Of a stretch of 64,000 bases of DNA, positions 1 to 12,224 are shown piece by piece. This DNA is from Mercurialis annua (taxonomy: Eukaryota > Streptophyta > Magnoliopsida > Malpighiales > Euphorbiaceae), in contig NC_065571.1 in the NCBI RefSeq assembly GCF_937616625.2, positions 3,350,501 through 3,414,500 of the forward strand, given 5' to 3'. Under the pieces are notes generated by a model. That model was not told the origin of the DNA and did no database searches. It worked only from the letters and a program-made list of their open reading frames with translations. Every line of letters starts with the position of its first letter. The first letter of the stretch is position 1. Made by a program: the position numbers and the translations under genes.

Positions 1-866
1 GGTGTGTAGACTCCTACAACAATAGACCAAACAACACGAAAGTAGGCAATAAAGGATATCTTGAATAAGTTTCCATGTTGCATAGTAATATGACTAACAA
101 TGTCCATTCCCACTCGTTTAGCACAGACTGGGCATACCTGCAACAAATAATTTAATCAGCAATGGGCACCTAAGCAAAACCATCATCAAACAGTACTATA
201 AGCATGAAATCGTCAAAACCGCTACTCAAGCAAAAAAAAACCACCCAAAATGTGAGCCTCCGCAAGCGTTAGAAACACCAAAGTAGCAAGCTTTAATCAT
301 CAAAGAACGTAACGACCCATAATTTACGGACACCACTTAATTCTATTCAAACCCGAATCATTTAACATAAGCTTATTCAAGTAAAAAATTCACAATCTCT
401 TAGCACTAGTAATATAGTTCATTAACTAAACTAATGTGTTCCACATTACAAATTAAATTTTTTTTAAAAAACAATTCTTTTTCATATTCAAATTATCAAA
501 AACTTAAAAAAATAACAATAATTTAAAAAAGAACCTAAATTTACAAAATAAAAAATGAATAGATTTTACATAAATACCCCATTTTTAGCTTCGACCGGAT
601 GTTCTTCATCAACATGACAGCAAAGTCCGACAACGTCAAAATCCTCAGCGCAAAACGGACACAGAAACTCTGCTTTCAAGTCATCATCTAGCCCTTCATT
701 TTCCTCGTACAGATCTAAAAATCCACAAGAAAAAAACTCAGCAGGGCATTTTCGGAAATATAAAAAAATAATTGTAAAATTAGAAAGCGAACCAACCAGA
801 TCGTGAAAGGTAACGCCGTGAAGAAGTGGTAGTTGAAAGGCGAGAACTCCATGAATCAGAAGCCAT
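1..866 (-). CDS. Di19: Di19-family zinc-finger protein, 5' part (partial at window edge)
   Basis: Di19 (drought-induced 19) proteins are small nuclear Cys2/His2-type zinc-finger proteins linked to drought and ABA responses. Three exons read in frame: 866-797 (23 codons plus 1 nt, starting MASDSWSSRL), 714-578 and 137-60. Together they give about 95 residues with two paired Cys/His fingers, one around CPFCAEDFD...CCHVDEEHP and one around CPVCAKRVGMD...HITMQHG. Introns 1 and 2 are GT-AG (donors at 796 and 577, acceptors just before 714 and 137). After the codon for the final Lys of NLFK the sequence turns to ATATCCTTT, a U12 AT-AC donor, so intron 3 starts at 59 and the remaining exons lie left of the window. 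Reading through instead gives residues unlike the family's basic KRK/RRGG stretch. Upstream, on the minus strand, a TATA-like TTTATAATC and a telo-box (AACCCTAAAA on the plus strand) lie at about 955-972. The member within the family cannot be fixed. Confidence 0.88.
52..59 (-). other. U12-type AT-AC intron donor of the Di19 gene
   Basis: Read on the minus strand, exon 3 ends in AAG at 60 and the intron begins ATATCCTTT. This equals the minor-spliceosome AT-AC 5' splice-site consensus at every position. The exon ends exactly where the Di19 family continues with a basic stretch that is missing if the sequence is read through. The branch site and AC acceptor lie outside the window. Confidence 0.8.
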
Positions 867-949
867 AAAATGTTTCAAATTTTACAATTTGAAATTCTGT
901 CGGTGCTTAATTGGTAGAAATGAAAATGGGAGGGCCAAATTTGCAATTT

Positions 950-975
950 TGTGGAGATTATAAAACCCTAAAAAG
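950..975 (-). promoter_or_regulatory. Putative core promoter of the Di19 gene (TATA-like box and telo-box)
   Basis: On the minus strand GTTTTATAATC lies about 90 bp upstream of the start codon, next to TTTTTAGGGTTTT (a telo-box, AACCCTA, in reverse). Both are common in plant core promoters. Position is the only further support. Confidence 0.35.
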
Positions 976-1329
976 GATCGGAAAGATGGAGAGGAAAGGA
1001 GAAGGAAATTGGGAACAATTAAACTCTTCTCTACCAAACTCCTCTGCTACGTGTTCCCTCTTTCTTTTTTGTTTTTCTTTTGCTTTCTGTTTTCTGTTTT
1101 CTTTATTCAATTTGTTGTTTTGCAAATATGGGCTTTGTTTTTATGTTAATTGCATAAATGGGCCTCGTTTTGCTTTTAATTGCAGAAATGGTCCCTACTT
1201 CTTATGATTTGTCTTCTCTTTAAAAGTTTCTTTGAGATTTGTTGTTTTGTAAAAAATTGATACCCACTTCAGTGAGTATGGAATGATTTAATTTATTGGG
1301 GATTGTCTTCTTCCGGGCTATTATGGACA

Positions 1330-1680
1330 TATAAAACTATTGCTAGTTCGTGTTGATGTAATGTTGAGTTTTGTTGGGAGGTGGTTTGGCAATGGCAATG
1401 GCAATGGCAGTATTCTAATCTGTTGTTTGCTATCCGAGGCCTTTTGGCGAGAGATTGGGAGGTCAAAGTGCGTCACATTTATACGGAAGGTAATTTTGCG
1501 GCAGACCATTTGGCTGGAGTTGGGGCTGGTAGTTCTATTGGCATGGAGGAGCATGAATGCCCTCCGAGTAGCCTTGTGCCGTGGATCATGCATGATCGTC
1601 ATGGAGTCTCGTATTGGCGTAGTATTGTGAACTGATTCTGTTTAGGCGGGTGCCACTCCTCTTGTATCAAAAAAAAAATG
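1330..1680 (+). pseudogene. LINE 3' end: RNase H-like tail, 5'-truncated
   Basis: The frame at 1381-1635 encodes RDWEVKVRHIYTEGN followed by FAADHLAGVG and a PPSS...GVSYWRS tail. That is the usual end of the RNase H-like domain (RVT_3 type) of plant LINE ORF2: REGN-xx-AD-xLA, then a GV[AS] motif near the terminus. The stop at about 1633 is followed by a short 3' UTR and an A run at 1669-1678. The upstream part (the CAATGG repeats near 1390) is scrambled. It is a dead retroposon tail, not a host gene. Confidence 0.7.
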
Positions 1681-1714
1681 GCATGGTACTAAGTGAAGTA
1701 AGCATTTTCTCTAG

Positions 1715-1980
1715 TTGATTATGCATAAGAGTTTACATACGAATGTTGAACGTAATAAACGACACTTAACTTTAGATACAATAGGCAGCAGATGCAGAAT
1801 ATTACATGAGGATCTTGATCACTTAACTTCTTTAGGTATCGAGAATGAGACCGGGGTCTCAGTTCATGACACACCTCCTAGCAGCGTTTTGTCGTGGATT
1901 CAACACGGAGTATCTTACGAGAGGAATGTTGTTTCTTAGTTTTGTTTAGGCCTTTGCCTTTTTTATTGTATAAAAAATTC
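1715..1980 (+). pseudogene. Second, more decayed LINE RNase H tail in direct orientation
   Basis: The frame ending at 1939 reads DHLTSLGIENETGVSVHD then TPPSSVLSWIQHGVSYERN. It aligns residue by residue with the tail at 1575-1635 (PPSS, PW/SWI, HGVSY). Its stop is followed by the same kind of 3' UTR (TTTGTTTAGGCCTTTGCC against TCTGTTTAGGCGGGTGCC). Earlier codons are interrupted. The two tails lie about 300 bp apart, suggesting tandem insertion or local duplication of related LINE copies. Confidence 0.6.
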
Positions 1981-4900
1981 ATTTTTTTCTAGCAAGGATA
2001 TTTAAGTATATAATTATAATATTCTTAAATTGTAATTTATAATTAAACATTTTGTGCGGTAATGACATCAACTTTTACATTGGCGTATTATACATTTATA
2101 ACTATACTATATAATTTAAATTACAAATATAAATATGAAATCCAAATATTATAAAAATGTAAATGTCGAATAATTGATTTCGCTTGAATTATTTTGACTA
2201 TTTTTTAAAATACTAAATTAATAACGTATTTTAAACATTTATAAGCTAAAAATAAAACCAATTTATCAAAATGGAATTTGAATTTACAATTTGATTGGAT
2301 TCCGCTATTACATCTATTTTTTTAAATGAAACGAATAACCAACTTTTAAAAAAAAAATCAAACTAAAAATGTAATCAAATTCTAGAGATTCCTATTTCAA
2401 TCGTAGGGGACATGAATTTTTGACTTTTAGCCGGAGATCATTGTCTCTTAGCTTGTTTAATGCTTTATTTTCCTTATATTTTGGATAAATTGCTTCGTTC
2501 TTTTGAGTTTTGTGTGATTTTTATTTGATAATTTATGTTCTCTATATTTTTAGATCGTGTAAATTTTTTTAGCGTTTATTCAAATCTCAAATTCAAATTC
2601 TTGAAGATTCAAGCTATTTCAATCGTTTGAAGTAAGTTAGCAACAGAACGAGAGATGAATAGAAATTCTGAGGTGCACTTGGTGTTAGAAATTTTTTAAC
2701 ACTTATTTCTGAATATTTTACATTTGTAAATTTTTTCTTTTGCAATTTCAATTTTTGTTTCGTTTTTTTTTCGTGGATCGATTATAGTGTTTCAGTTTGT
2801 TTTTTATATTTTGTACTTTGACGATTTAGGTTGTAATCCGTTTTTTTTTATCTTAATATATTATCCTTGGTTAATTTTTTTTATCAAAATGGTTTTACAA
2901 TCGGATTTGATTTGATAAATGGGCTTTGATCAATTCTTGTAGAGCGTTTTATCGTAACATAGTCCAATATATGGCTTGATTTAGTGGCCATACGAATGAA
3001 GAAAGAGAGGATCATGCGAACTCTTTCGTTTTGGTCCAGCTTATATATAGTTGGGCAATTGTTGCCATTTTGGTCCAGCCCATACTTCTCTTCAACTTTT
3101 TAAGTTTGATATTAGAGTAAAACTGTGGTAATTAGTATGAAGAATGTGTTTGAATTTTTTTTAATTTGAATAATGGCTATAATTGAAATTAGAAATTAAA
3201 AAATGAAGTAAAATTGAAGATATTAAAAGTCATGCCATCACCAAAAAAAGTCAAAATGTAAAATATTTTTAGATGATTAAACCTTATGTTAATCATTTTA
3301 AATTTTAAAATGCACCAACATAAATGAGTTTTAATCTTATTTTCAAAACTTTATACAAGATAAAATAAATAGTAATAATTAAACTTAAAAAGTTAATAGT
3401 TTCCACAATTCATCAATGAATAAAGGGTCAACGCACTCCCTGAACTTGCGACACAGAATCATTTAACCTAATTTTAACTTGTTTGAGCAAATAACCCCAG
3501 AACTCTTCATTTTTGGGTCAAATAACCTCATAATTGTATTTTAAAAACGCGTACGGAGGTGAGTAATGCAAAATAGAAATTAAAAAGTTTCCTAATTGTT
3601 GCGATAAAATTATCCTAAACTTATTTTTTGCAATAAAAAAACAAATTATGAGGTTATCTGATCCAAAAATGAAGAGTTTTGAGATTAGTTGCTTAAATAA
3701 ATTAAAATTGGATTAAATGATCCTGTGTTACAAATTCAGGGGACGCATTGACTCTTTGTTCATTCATCAATGTATCTTTAGACAGTAGAACTGAAGAAAA
3801 AAAGATGTCACTTAATTATGCAGTTCCATGTGCAATTAATTAGATGTTTCATGTTAAGCAACAACTATGTTTTTATTGCCCTATGCATAAGATACCTACC
3901 TTTGTTGAGTACTACTCCTTAATAAACTTCCAATTTAATTTATCACCAAATTATTGTAGCTTAGAGGAAGAACCAAATTAATACTATAAACTTTCTTACA
4001 AGGTTTGCAATTAAATCCAATTAATGAATGGAACTCTTTGTGTACTTAAGTTTCAATGACTTGAGGACATACCATGTGGTGATCCATTTTTTTCCTCCTC
4101 CCCCTAATTATCCACATGCAAAGGAAGAACTATACTTATTCATCCAAAATTGTACCAATTTGCCAACTTGTTGTGAGACAACTATTGATTTTCTTTTCAA
4201 GTTAAATCAATTGATCTCGTCATCCACGTCAGTAGAGACCGATCGAATTTACTATGAAAAATTTGAATTGCACATAAAATTAAATGAATACTTCGAATTA
4301 CTAAAATTAAAAATGTGTTAAAATTATAAAATATGATACATTCTATAATTTTATTTGTAATTACTTTTAAATAAACTTAAAGTATTGTAAATTAGTCAAT
4401 AAAGGTGAAAGGAAATTTTAAGTATTTAAAAGGAGAACTCAAGAATCAAATGATAGGCTTTAAGTGGGAAATGCACTATTTCAAACACATCAATTTCATA
4501 CGGTAAAAAATCATAATAAAACTTTAGAATTTGATTACATTATTTGGTGTTTGGTTGGTTACCCTCTGATTAAATCCATTTCATGAAAATAATAAGAACA
4601 AGCTAGCTGGTCCTACTTGCTTGCCAGCCCGGCAAAGTGTACTAATTTTGGAAATGTTGAACTAATTATATGTACTACTACTAAATAGGGGTCTGCAAAA
4701 ATTGAAGGGCAAAGAAAATTGATTTAAACCTATATACATTTTGGTTTGGTTTGATAATATGAAATTAAGAATTAATCTATTCTAATGTTTTCACTTTTCA
4801 TTTTTTTACTTCGTCTGTACACGTTTTTGTTTCATTATTTGGTTTTTGTATCCATTTATTTCTTTATTTTAATCTTTATACTTTCAAAAACAATTCTATT

Positions 4901-7200
4901 TGATTTTTGAGAGTGCATCACACTTCACCACTTTTGTTAACATAAAAATTTAAGAAAACTGTTTTTGAAAATAAAAAGGTCAGATCAAGATAAAAGAACT
5001 CTTAAGGACGAGTAAAAAAAAAAGTGGAAAGTACATGGATCTTATGATATATGTTGCCTAAAATAATAATATTAATATTCAATCGAGTTGATTTCATGAT
5101 TATAAGTTCATTTCACAGTGTATCAGACCGGAATAGGTTTGTACATAAAAAATTACATTAATTTTAATCAAAACCAAACTTAAAACTAAATCGAATTAAC
5201 CAACCAATTTAATTTGAAAAACTACATTTTCTTAAGAATTTGCTTTTGTTAAGTTTTAAAAGCAAAATGTTTCAGTTTGGTTCGAACCTCTGCTTACAAG
5301 AATTCTATATAAATATAAAATTGATAGAAATGTATTATTCAAATTTGATAATTTTAAATCTCTTATTTTTAAATTTTTTATAATAATTTAAAAAATAAAA
5401 TGTAAATGTGGATTATCAATTTTAATAAAAATTCATTTAAGAAAGTCAATGAAATTTAATTAATAAATAGAATGTTTTTGCAATATATGTTCTTAAATAT
5501 TTAATAATGAAATGAAATAGAATATTTTTATTCAAGCCAAAAAAATTCTCATACTTATAATTTTTTGTCTTAATCATATCTAAAAATTGATATTTATAAA
5601 TAAGGAGAAATTAACTCTTGTCTCTTAATCCAATAGAAGAGTTAAAATAAGTAACACTATTAAAATTTGTTTCATTCATTTGTGTGAGCATAAAATTAAA
5701 ATTTGGAGAAACGACATTCTATAAATGGAACATATGAAAGTAACCCATTGGTTTCGTATATCATACGTGACCAATCATTCAATTCGATTCATTGATGAAT
5801 CTTCATTTAAATATTTTGTACAACATTTAAAATATAATTATTGGGTTTGTGCATAATAACATGTTGAATATATTTGGCATCCATAAAAAAACATAATTAA
5901 AAAAAAGACATGCCTCTGCCACTAAATGAATCAAAATGCAAACATGTTCAAAGCATAAATCAAAAAAATGTGCATGTGATTAATTCATTTGACTAATTTA
6001 TGAACATCATATACTTCTCAAAAGACCCACACACCTACTCAGCCACCCACTACCTACTTTATTTTCCATCACACATAAACATGTCACAGGGTGTACATTG
6101 ATCGGTTCGGTTTGATAACCAAACCAAACTAAATTAATCACAACCAAATTTTATAAATCGAATAATAACTGAAATATATATATAAATTAATAAAATTGTG
6201 AATGCATCAAAATAAATGTTTTATTTTGATATATTAGTACGGTTGGCCAAATAGCTAAATTTAATTAATATTAATTATTTAAAAACAATAAAAAAATGAA
6301 GTTGGTATCACTTTTTATTTCTATAAAAAAAATTGATTCACATATAGATATTCTAATCCTATATAAATTATTAAAATATTTTAAATTTATATATAAAAAA
6401 CATAGCATTGTATATATGTATAATTCAGTTAATTTGATCAATTCAAATTAATTTATAATTTTTATATAAAAACCAATCGGACAAAGTTAATTCACATTTT
6501 AAAAATGATTTGTAATAATTGAACTAAATTAATCAAAAATCAAATTAATTAAAAGTTTAAATTATATTTAATCAATTAATTTAATTATTATAGGGATCTT
6601 CTCATGTTCATTTGAGGAAATATATATATATATATCAATATTGCAACCCACTCCCACTCTCTCATAGTCCTCTCTAATCTATATTTAGGATAATTTACAC
6701 TAATGTCTCCCATTTACTCTCTCTTTTTATAGATTTTTTTAAATTATTCACAATAATAGAACCCATTAAGTTTATTTTAAGTTTACTGGTCCAAAACTCA
6801 TATTATTAGTCTGATTTTATTTTTATTAATTTTAGTTACGAATTAAATGTCTATTTAAATAATAAAATCATTTATAACTTACATATTCTCATATTACATG
6901 ACAAATTTATGTGACGTCGTGTATCATTGCACGTTTGATATTACAGTTGATGTGGCGTTAATGGGCATTATACAACATTAATATTTAATCTGATGGTCGA
7001 TCATCTAAAATGGACGAAATACAATCAAACTAACGGCAGAAATGTTTGCTTTCTATAAAATTAAAATCGGTTTATTCTATTATTATAAAATCAAAGTAAA
7101 AGGACTGTAAGAGATTAAAGCAAAACATTAAGGGATTGTTAATACAAATTACCCCCTAAATTCGTTGTTTATACAAGGGGTTATGTATCCAAACGAGCAT
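1981..7200. other. AT-rich intergenic DNA with transposon remnants
   Basis: No coding exon is recognisable. Long A/T runs dominate. The stretch holds one clean inverted-repeat element (3419-3762). It also holds decayed pieces rich in GGTTCGGTTTGG-like motifs and their reverse at about 4735-5290 and 6095-6590, which resemble eroded terminal-inverted-repeat elements. Confidence 0.6.
3419..3762. mobile_element. Inverted-repeat MITE, AAAGGGTCAACGC family, copy 1
   Basis: The left end reads ATAAAGGGTCAACGCACTCC and the right end, reversed, ACAAAGAGTCAATGCGTCC. Complementarity continues inward for about 130 bp per arm (for example TTTTTGGGTCAAATAACCTC against its counterpart). The direct repeat TTCATCAATG flanks both sides (3409-3418 and 3763-3772), a 9-11 bp target-site duplication as made by Mutator-like elements. 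It has no coding capacity. Confidence 0.78.
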
Positions 7201-7204
7201 TGTC

Positions 7205-7480
7205 ACACCCACAACTGGGCCCAATGATTTGTGGGCCTTGAGGGGCCCATTGCAGTCTTCCTTTCCGCGTTGGTCCACACTTCTACTACTAGTACGAAAA
7301 TATACTGGCTTTTATTTTAATACTTATTTTAATATTTTCGAAAAGTGGGGCCCTCTCGCACTAAGGACATCACCACGTGTCTATTGACAGTGAGTTGAAG
7401 AACGTTTAACACGTCACGTCTATTCTTTTACCATATGCCGATGTGGACTCGTTGAAAGTGGGCCCTGGGCCCGCTTCAAC
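7205..7480. promoter_or_regulatory. Orphan promoter-like patch: GGGCCC site-II motifs and ACGTG boxes
   Basis: Within about 270 bp lie TGGGCCCAAT, GTGGGCCTT, GGGGCCCATT, GTGGGGCCC and GTGGGCCCTGGGCCC (site II / TCP-type motifs) together with CCACGTGTC and CACGTCACGTC (ACGT cores). The patch stands out against AT-rich flanks. No gene start is recognisable nearby; the ARR gene begins 4.7 kb downstream. It could be an old promoter, a distal element or part of a decayed transposon. Confidence 0.3.
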
Positions 7481-7500
7481 TTCCTTTGGCTTATCTGTGC

Positions 7501-8200
7501 GGGTCCTACTTTTTTTCTATGCTTCCAATAAAGTATTTTATTTTTGGTTTTTCTTAACTATTCTTTTTAACAGTTTTTGAATAATTATATTGTTTTTACA
7601 CAATATGGGAAAGGGTATGTATGGAAAATTTGGTGCAATATTTTGATACAGTGTTGCAGTACTTCTGCAGCTGGGATGTGCGGTTCGAATTAATATATAG
7701 TAAATATGTACTTAGTATATAAAAATTCTCACAAAATGAATTAAAAAGTAAAATCAAATTTTTGTGATATTACAATAAAAAATTAAAAGATAATAAATTG
7801 TAAAATTAAATCTAAGTTGCATATATACTTAGTTGTTTTTCTTTTTTGGGACAATATTTATTTGAAGTATTTGCAAATTTTTTCAGTTAAGTGATAATAT
7901 TTGTAGAAATACTTAAGTTGGTGTTTAGTTTATAGGATTTACTTTTTAAAATTTAGAATTCTAGTTTTTACGGTTTCACGGAGGCAGAAGACTACAAGGG
8001 GCCTGATAGTGGTTGGCGGTTTTTGCCGAAAACCGTCAATAGAGGTGCTGGTCGGTAATGGTCTGAGCAGGGGAGGAACCAGCTCTTTAAGGTGAAGTGG
8101 TGACCGTTCCCGCTAACTTTTATAAAAGTTAAAATTAGTACTTCATCTTTTTTTTTAAATATAGTTATTAAATATTTTACCAATATCTTAACTATTTAGT

Positions 8201-8260
<60 letters not shown>

Positions 8261-10349
8261 GGTTTGGTATATATTATTTTTTTATGTATATTTTTATTTT
8301 TATTAGTTATATTTTTTACGATAATTTTTTTTCTACACTCCCATTTAAATTTTCTAGTTTTCCTCCGGGTGTGAGGCTGAAGGTGGGGTGGTGGGTGGAG
8401 GTTAAAGTTTAGGATTGATGTACACTATTGTATGATTAAATATTTTTACAACTATTTTAATTTTTCAAAATATTTTTTGTGTCAAGTATTACCAAAAGAA
8501 ACATATCCATATTTTTATAACTACTTCCATTTCTTGGGTATTTTTTTTAAATATGTCTACTAATTTATTGCAAATGAGGCCTAATTCAAATGGTTAGACT
8601 TTTTAAATGTATTTTTGAGGTTTTAAGTTTATTCAACCTTCAGCCTATTATTTTAGCTGAATTAGTTTAAAATTTTACCTCTAACACCTCATCTAACTTC
8701 TTTAAAAGAATTCTAATATATTTTCATTACTTCCAATGAAATTTAAACCAAATTTTACAAGTAGAAAATGTGCTTCATAACACGAGAGAGGAAGAGGCAG
8801 TAAATATATACTGAAGATAAGGTAAGGTCACGGCATGGTGAACCAAAAAGTTTGCAAAAGTTTCTACAAAGTTCCATGAAACGCCACGTGTCAATACACC
8901 AACGAAACAAAAAAGAAAAAAATAATAAGCGTAGTAGTAGTTTATTGCGCGCATGATATTGAGTATTATTCCATTTCCCTTAAAAGCATTCATCTTATAA
9001 AACCCTAAATCCATACTCATTTTATACCAAAGATTTTAGGAAATCTGTTGGAATAATAATAACATAATGAAAAGTTACCATGCAACAGATTGGAATTTGG
9101 AGGCTTACTAGAAAAAGTTACCTTTTTTTATTGGGTTTTGAAGCTAAATATATACTATAACCTATATTTATCTCTATAAAAAAACAAAAGTTTTGACAGT
9201 GAAAAAAAAAACATAATTTGAAATCATATCTTTATATTAATATAGATAACATATATTCATCGAAGTAGAGTAAAGTTATGAGGGAATATACGTTTGCAGT
9301 GTGCTACTTTATCTATACTTCACAGCTTTTCTTGCTGTAATAAAGCAACCCTTCATTGTTTGTTTATTCAGAAACCAAAAAATTAAAGAAAAGGGATAAA
9401 TCATTTACTAACTAGGGTTTGGGGTAATGTTGATTTCTTACTTACTTTTATGTTTTATAACCTAGTGAATTAAGATACGTTGTTTCTTTTATAATTAAAG
9501 TAAAATTTCAATTGCTATATTTCAATTTGGAGATAGGAGTCATTTTGGTGTAGTGTGAGTAACTCGATGTTTAAATCCAATTAACTTCTCTATTTCAGTT
9601 AATTCTGGTTAGATTTTTATATAATCTAATTTTTTAGATCGGTTCGGTTAATATTTTTTATTTGGTAATAATTAAGAGTTTTAGAAATTTAATTAAGCAA
9701 GCTAACCGATTGTTTTACGTTAATTTTATCAATCTAATAGAATTAACTGAATTAAGTATATTCAATTTTATATTTTGAAAATGTTGGTTAAATCAAATTT
9801 GTTTATTTAATTGGTTGTGTTAATAAAATAATTTAATTCGATTAAATCAAATTGGTTTTTAATTGAACCGGCCATGTGTGCACCTCTATATGGAATTTTC
9901 GAAAAATTTGGTTGACCATCTTTATAATTTACTAATAAAATTGTATTTATATTGAAAAAGTTCAAAATTTTAAACTAATTAACTAAAATATATTAAGATA
10001 AATGGCAAGTTGAATGGTAAAATTTGGTTAGTATATAATTTTAGCTTTTTGCAGTCAATAATTAAGTTATTTGGCTTACGAATTTAGGCAAAACCTAACA
10101 CAAAAATGAGTTGACAACAAAAAGACGAGTCCGAGAAAATGAGGAACAATATAAGCCAAATAGACCTTATCTTAAATATGCGGCGATTAACGACACGTGT
10201 CAGTTTGGGGTGGGAATGAAAAAAACAGAGACTGTGACAGAAGCTAGAGTGGCAATAACGAGCAATATTAATTATTTGAGGATATGAAAATGAAAAATCA
10301 CAGAAAAGCAATAAATATCAATAAAGTAATATTCAATTTCTATTATTAA
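7501..10349. other. Intergenic DNA: microsatellite, SINE-like heads, no gene seen
   Basis: The stretch contains the TA microsatellite and two weak tRNA-like polymerase III heads: B-box-like GTGCGGTTCGAATT near 7680, and CTAATTCAAATGGTTAGAC with GAGGTTTTAAGTTT at 8580-8632. An ACGTG box (CGCCACGTGTC) sits at about 8883. A GGTTCGGTT-type decayed element lies at about 9630-9890. Open frames here are short and unlike known proteins. Confidence 0.5.
8204..8258. repeat. (TA)n microsatellite, about 27 units
   Basis: Uninterrupted alternating T and A for about 54 bp. Likely polymorphic and able to extrude a cruciform. Confidence 0.95.
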
Positions 10350-10351
10350 TA

Positions 10352-10647
10352 CTCCCTCCGTCCCACTCTAATTGACAAAATATGGAGTTTTTGGTGTCCC
10401 ATTCTAATTGACAAAACTAACTTAACTATAATTTTTTTCTTTAACTTTCCATCTTTACCCTCATTTAAATTTAAACTTTTTATGGAAAAATGGTGAATAT
10501 TTAATGAGAATTTGACTAACATACTAATAGTATTAATTAGCTCCATTATCAATATAGGGGTATAGAAGTAACTATCTATGTCATTTATTAGTTTGTATTG
10601 GTTATTGTAATTTAGTTATTTTGTCAATTAGAGTGGGACGGAGGGAG
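10352..10647. mobile_element. Stowaway MITE, copy 1
   Basis: The left end CTCCCTCCGTCCCACTCTAA is mirrored exactly on the right (TTAGAGTGGGACGGAGGGAG), and both sit between TA dinucleotides (10350-10351 and 10648-10649). CTCCCTCCGT ends with a TA duplication are diagnostic of Stowaway MITEs, which Tc1/mariner transposases mobilise. At 296 bp it is non-coding. An internal repeat of TTCTAATTGACAAAA follows the left end. Confidence 0.92.
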
Positions 10648-10649
10648 TA

Positions 10650-12224
10650 TTAATTAGTAGTATTATTTCTTCCATTAAAAATTAAAAAAAACCATGAAAT
10701 GCAGAAAGTGAAATATCTTAGTAGATGGTATGCTGAGTTGGTTTTATTGGTGTTTGTCACGGGGAATCCGTCAGGATTTATAAAGAACAGCAAGTAGCTA
10801 GAAAATTTTATTGTTGGAACCGGCCGAATCAAACCGGATAAAATGAACCAGAGATTTTTCTAATTGTTACTATTTCGTTTGTTCCGTCTAAAAAATGTAT
10901 GATATATTAATATATTTTATGTGATTTTACATGCGGTTATTTTTAAAATCTTAAGAAATTATTAAAATGTTATGACTATATTCTAGAATTTATAAAATAA
11001 TCGGTAATAGGGATAAAATGAAAAAAGAAAATACTATACATCGTCGTTTTAATTCATGTGTAAAAGAGATATGTCTCTTCCTAAACGGAAGTAAGAGTAT
11101 TTAGGATATTTTTATGCTATTTTTAATTTGTTAAAAATAAATAAAGTATAGGGGATGGCCACTCTCGGAACTTGAAAGTGGAATGCTAAACCAACCCACC
11201 CAGTTGCAAGTGGCAACTACAACATTTGCTTTTTCTCAGCTTCTAGCAGGAATAACATCTGTTTTTCCTTTAACATGTGTAATTAATAATTACATCTCAC
11301 AGTTTTAAACTCAATTTTTCATCTCCTTCCTTGTAAGACAAAAATTAATACTCCAATTTTTATGTTTAAACATTAAGTCATGAACACTAAAAAAAATACG
11401 TAAATTTTATCTACCGCAATATTCACATGCATCAATAAATGATAATATAATTTAATTACTAAACTTTTTACATTTTTTATTATTAAAAAAGCAAAGTATT
11501 TGCAGGAGAAACTGAATCCACAATCTAACAAATTGTTGTGAAATGTTTATAATATTTGAGTTATAATTTTTTAAATATTTAATAGTATAACCAAGACAAA
11601 GAATTAATCAGAAGCACAATATACAACAATATCCGAAACTGGCTTAAAAAGTAACAAGGTTTGAACTGAAGTCAAAAGACAATTACGGCAATCTCAAATT
11701 TACTTAAAATAATCATTATGCATGAGAAAGAAAAATTAATAACCAGTAAAAATTGCAGTAAACAAAAAAAAACTGGATATTTAAAACAAAAAAAAAGTAG
11801 TAGTAGTAAAACTTAACAGTAAAAGAATAAGGAGACAAAAAGTTTAACGTTAATTGTCGTGAAGGGAGAGTAGATTTAGATATGCGGTGGAGTGAGTTAG
11901 TTAAGTTTCATACATGAGCTGGATCCACTCTCCCTTCTCTGACCCACTTTTCATTTTTATAATCCTTTTTTTCACTCTTCTAACACGAATTTACTCTCAA
12001 AATTTAGTCAGTAACACAGCAATTTGTATACATATATTTTAAATTTTGTATTCTTAATAATCCAAAAATCAGTTCATACCCTTTTCTCCACCTCTTACAT
12101 GTCTCAACTGGGTTCTGTTCTGTTTTGTTTTTGATTCCAAGTTCAGTTCAAACATGTGAAATTTGGTTGGTTTTTTATGAACTGTTTGACTGTTTTGAGA
12201 TCTTTGTTTTTTGAAATTTAAGGT
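10650..12224. other. Intergenic DNA and 5' flank of the ARR gene
   Basis: A degenerate Stowaway-like inverted repeat may occupy about 10869-11098: the left end TTTCGTTTGTTCCGTCTAA, and the right end reversed, CTCTTACTTCCGTTTAGGAAG. The remainder is AT-rich. From about 11,920 the sequence becomes pyrimidine-rich (TCTCCCTTCTCTGACCC), typical of a plant promoter and leader. No upstream coding exon is seen. Confidence 0.45.

Noticed and set aside
911..1207. 98-codon frame on the plus strand
   Set aside because: It lies over the Di19 promoter, is driven by T-rich sequence in its second half and resembles no protein family.
4028..4321. 97-codon frame
   Set aside because: AT-rich intergenic setting, no splice or promoter context, no recognisable motif; probably chance.
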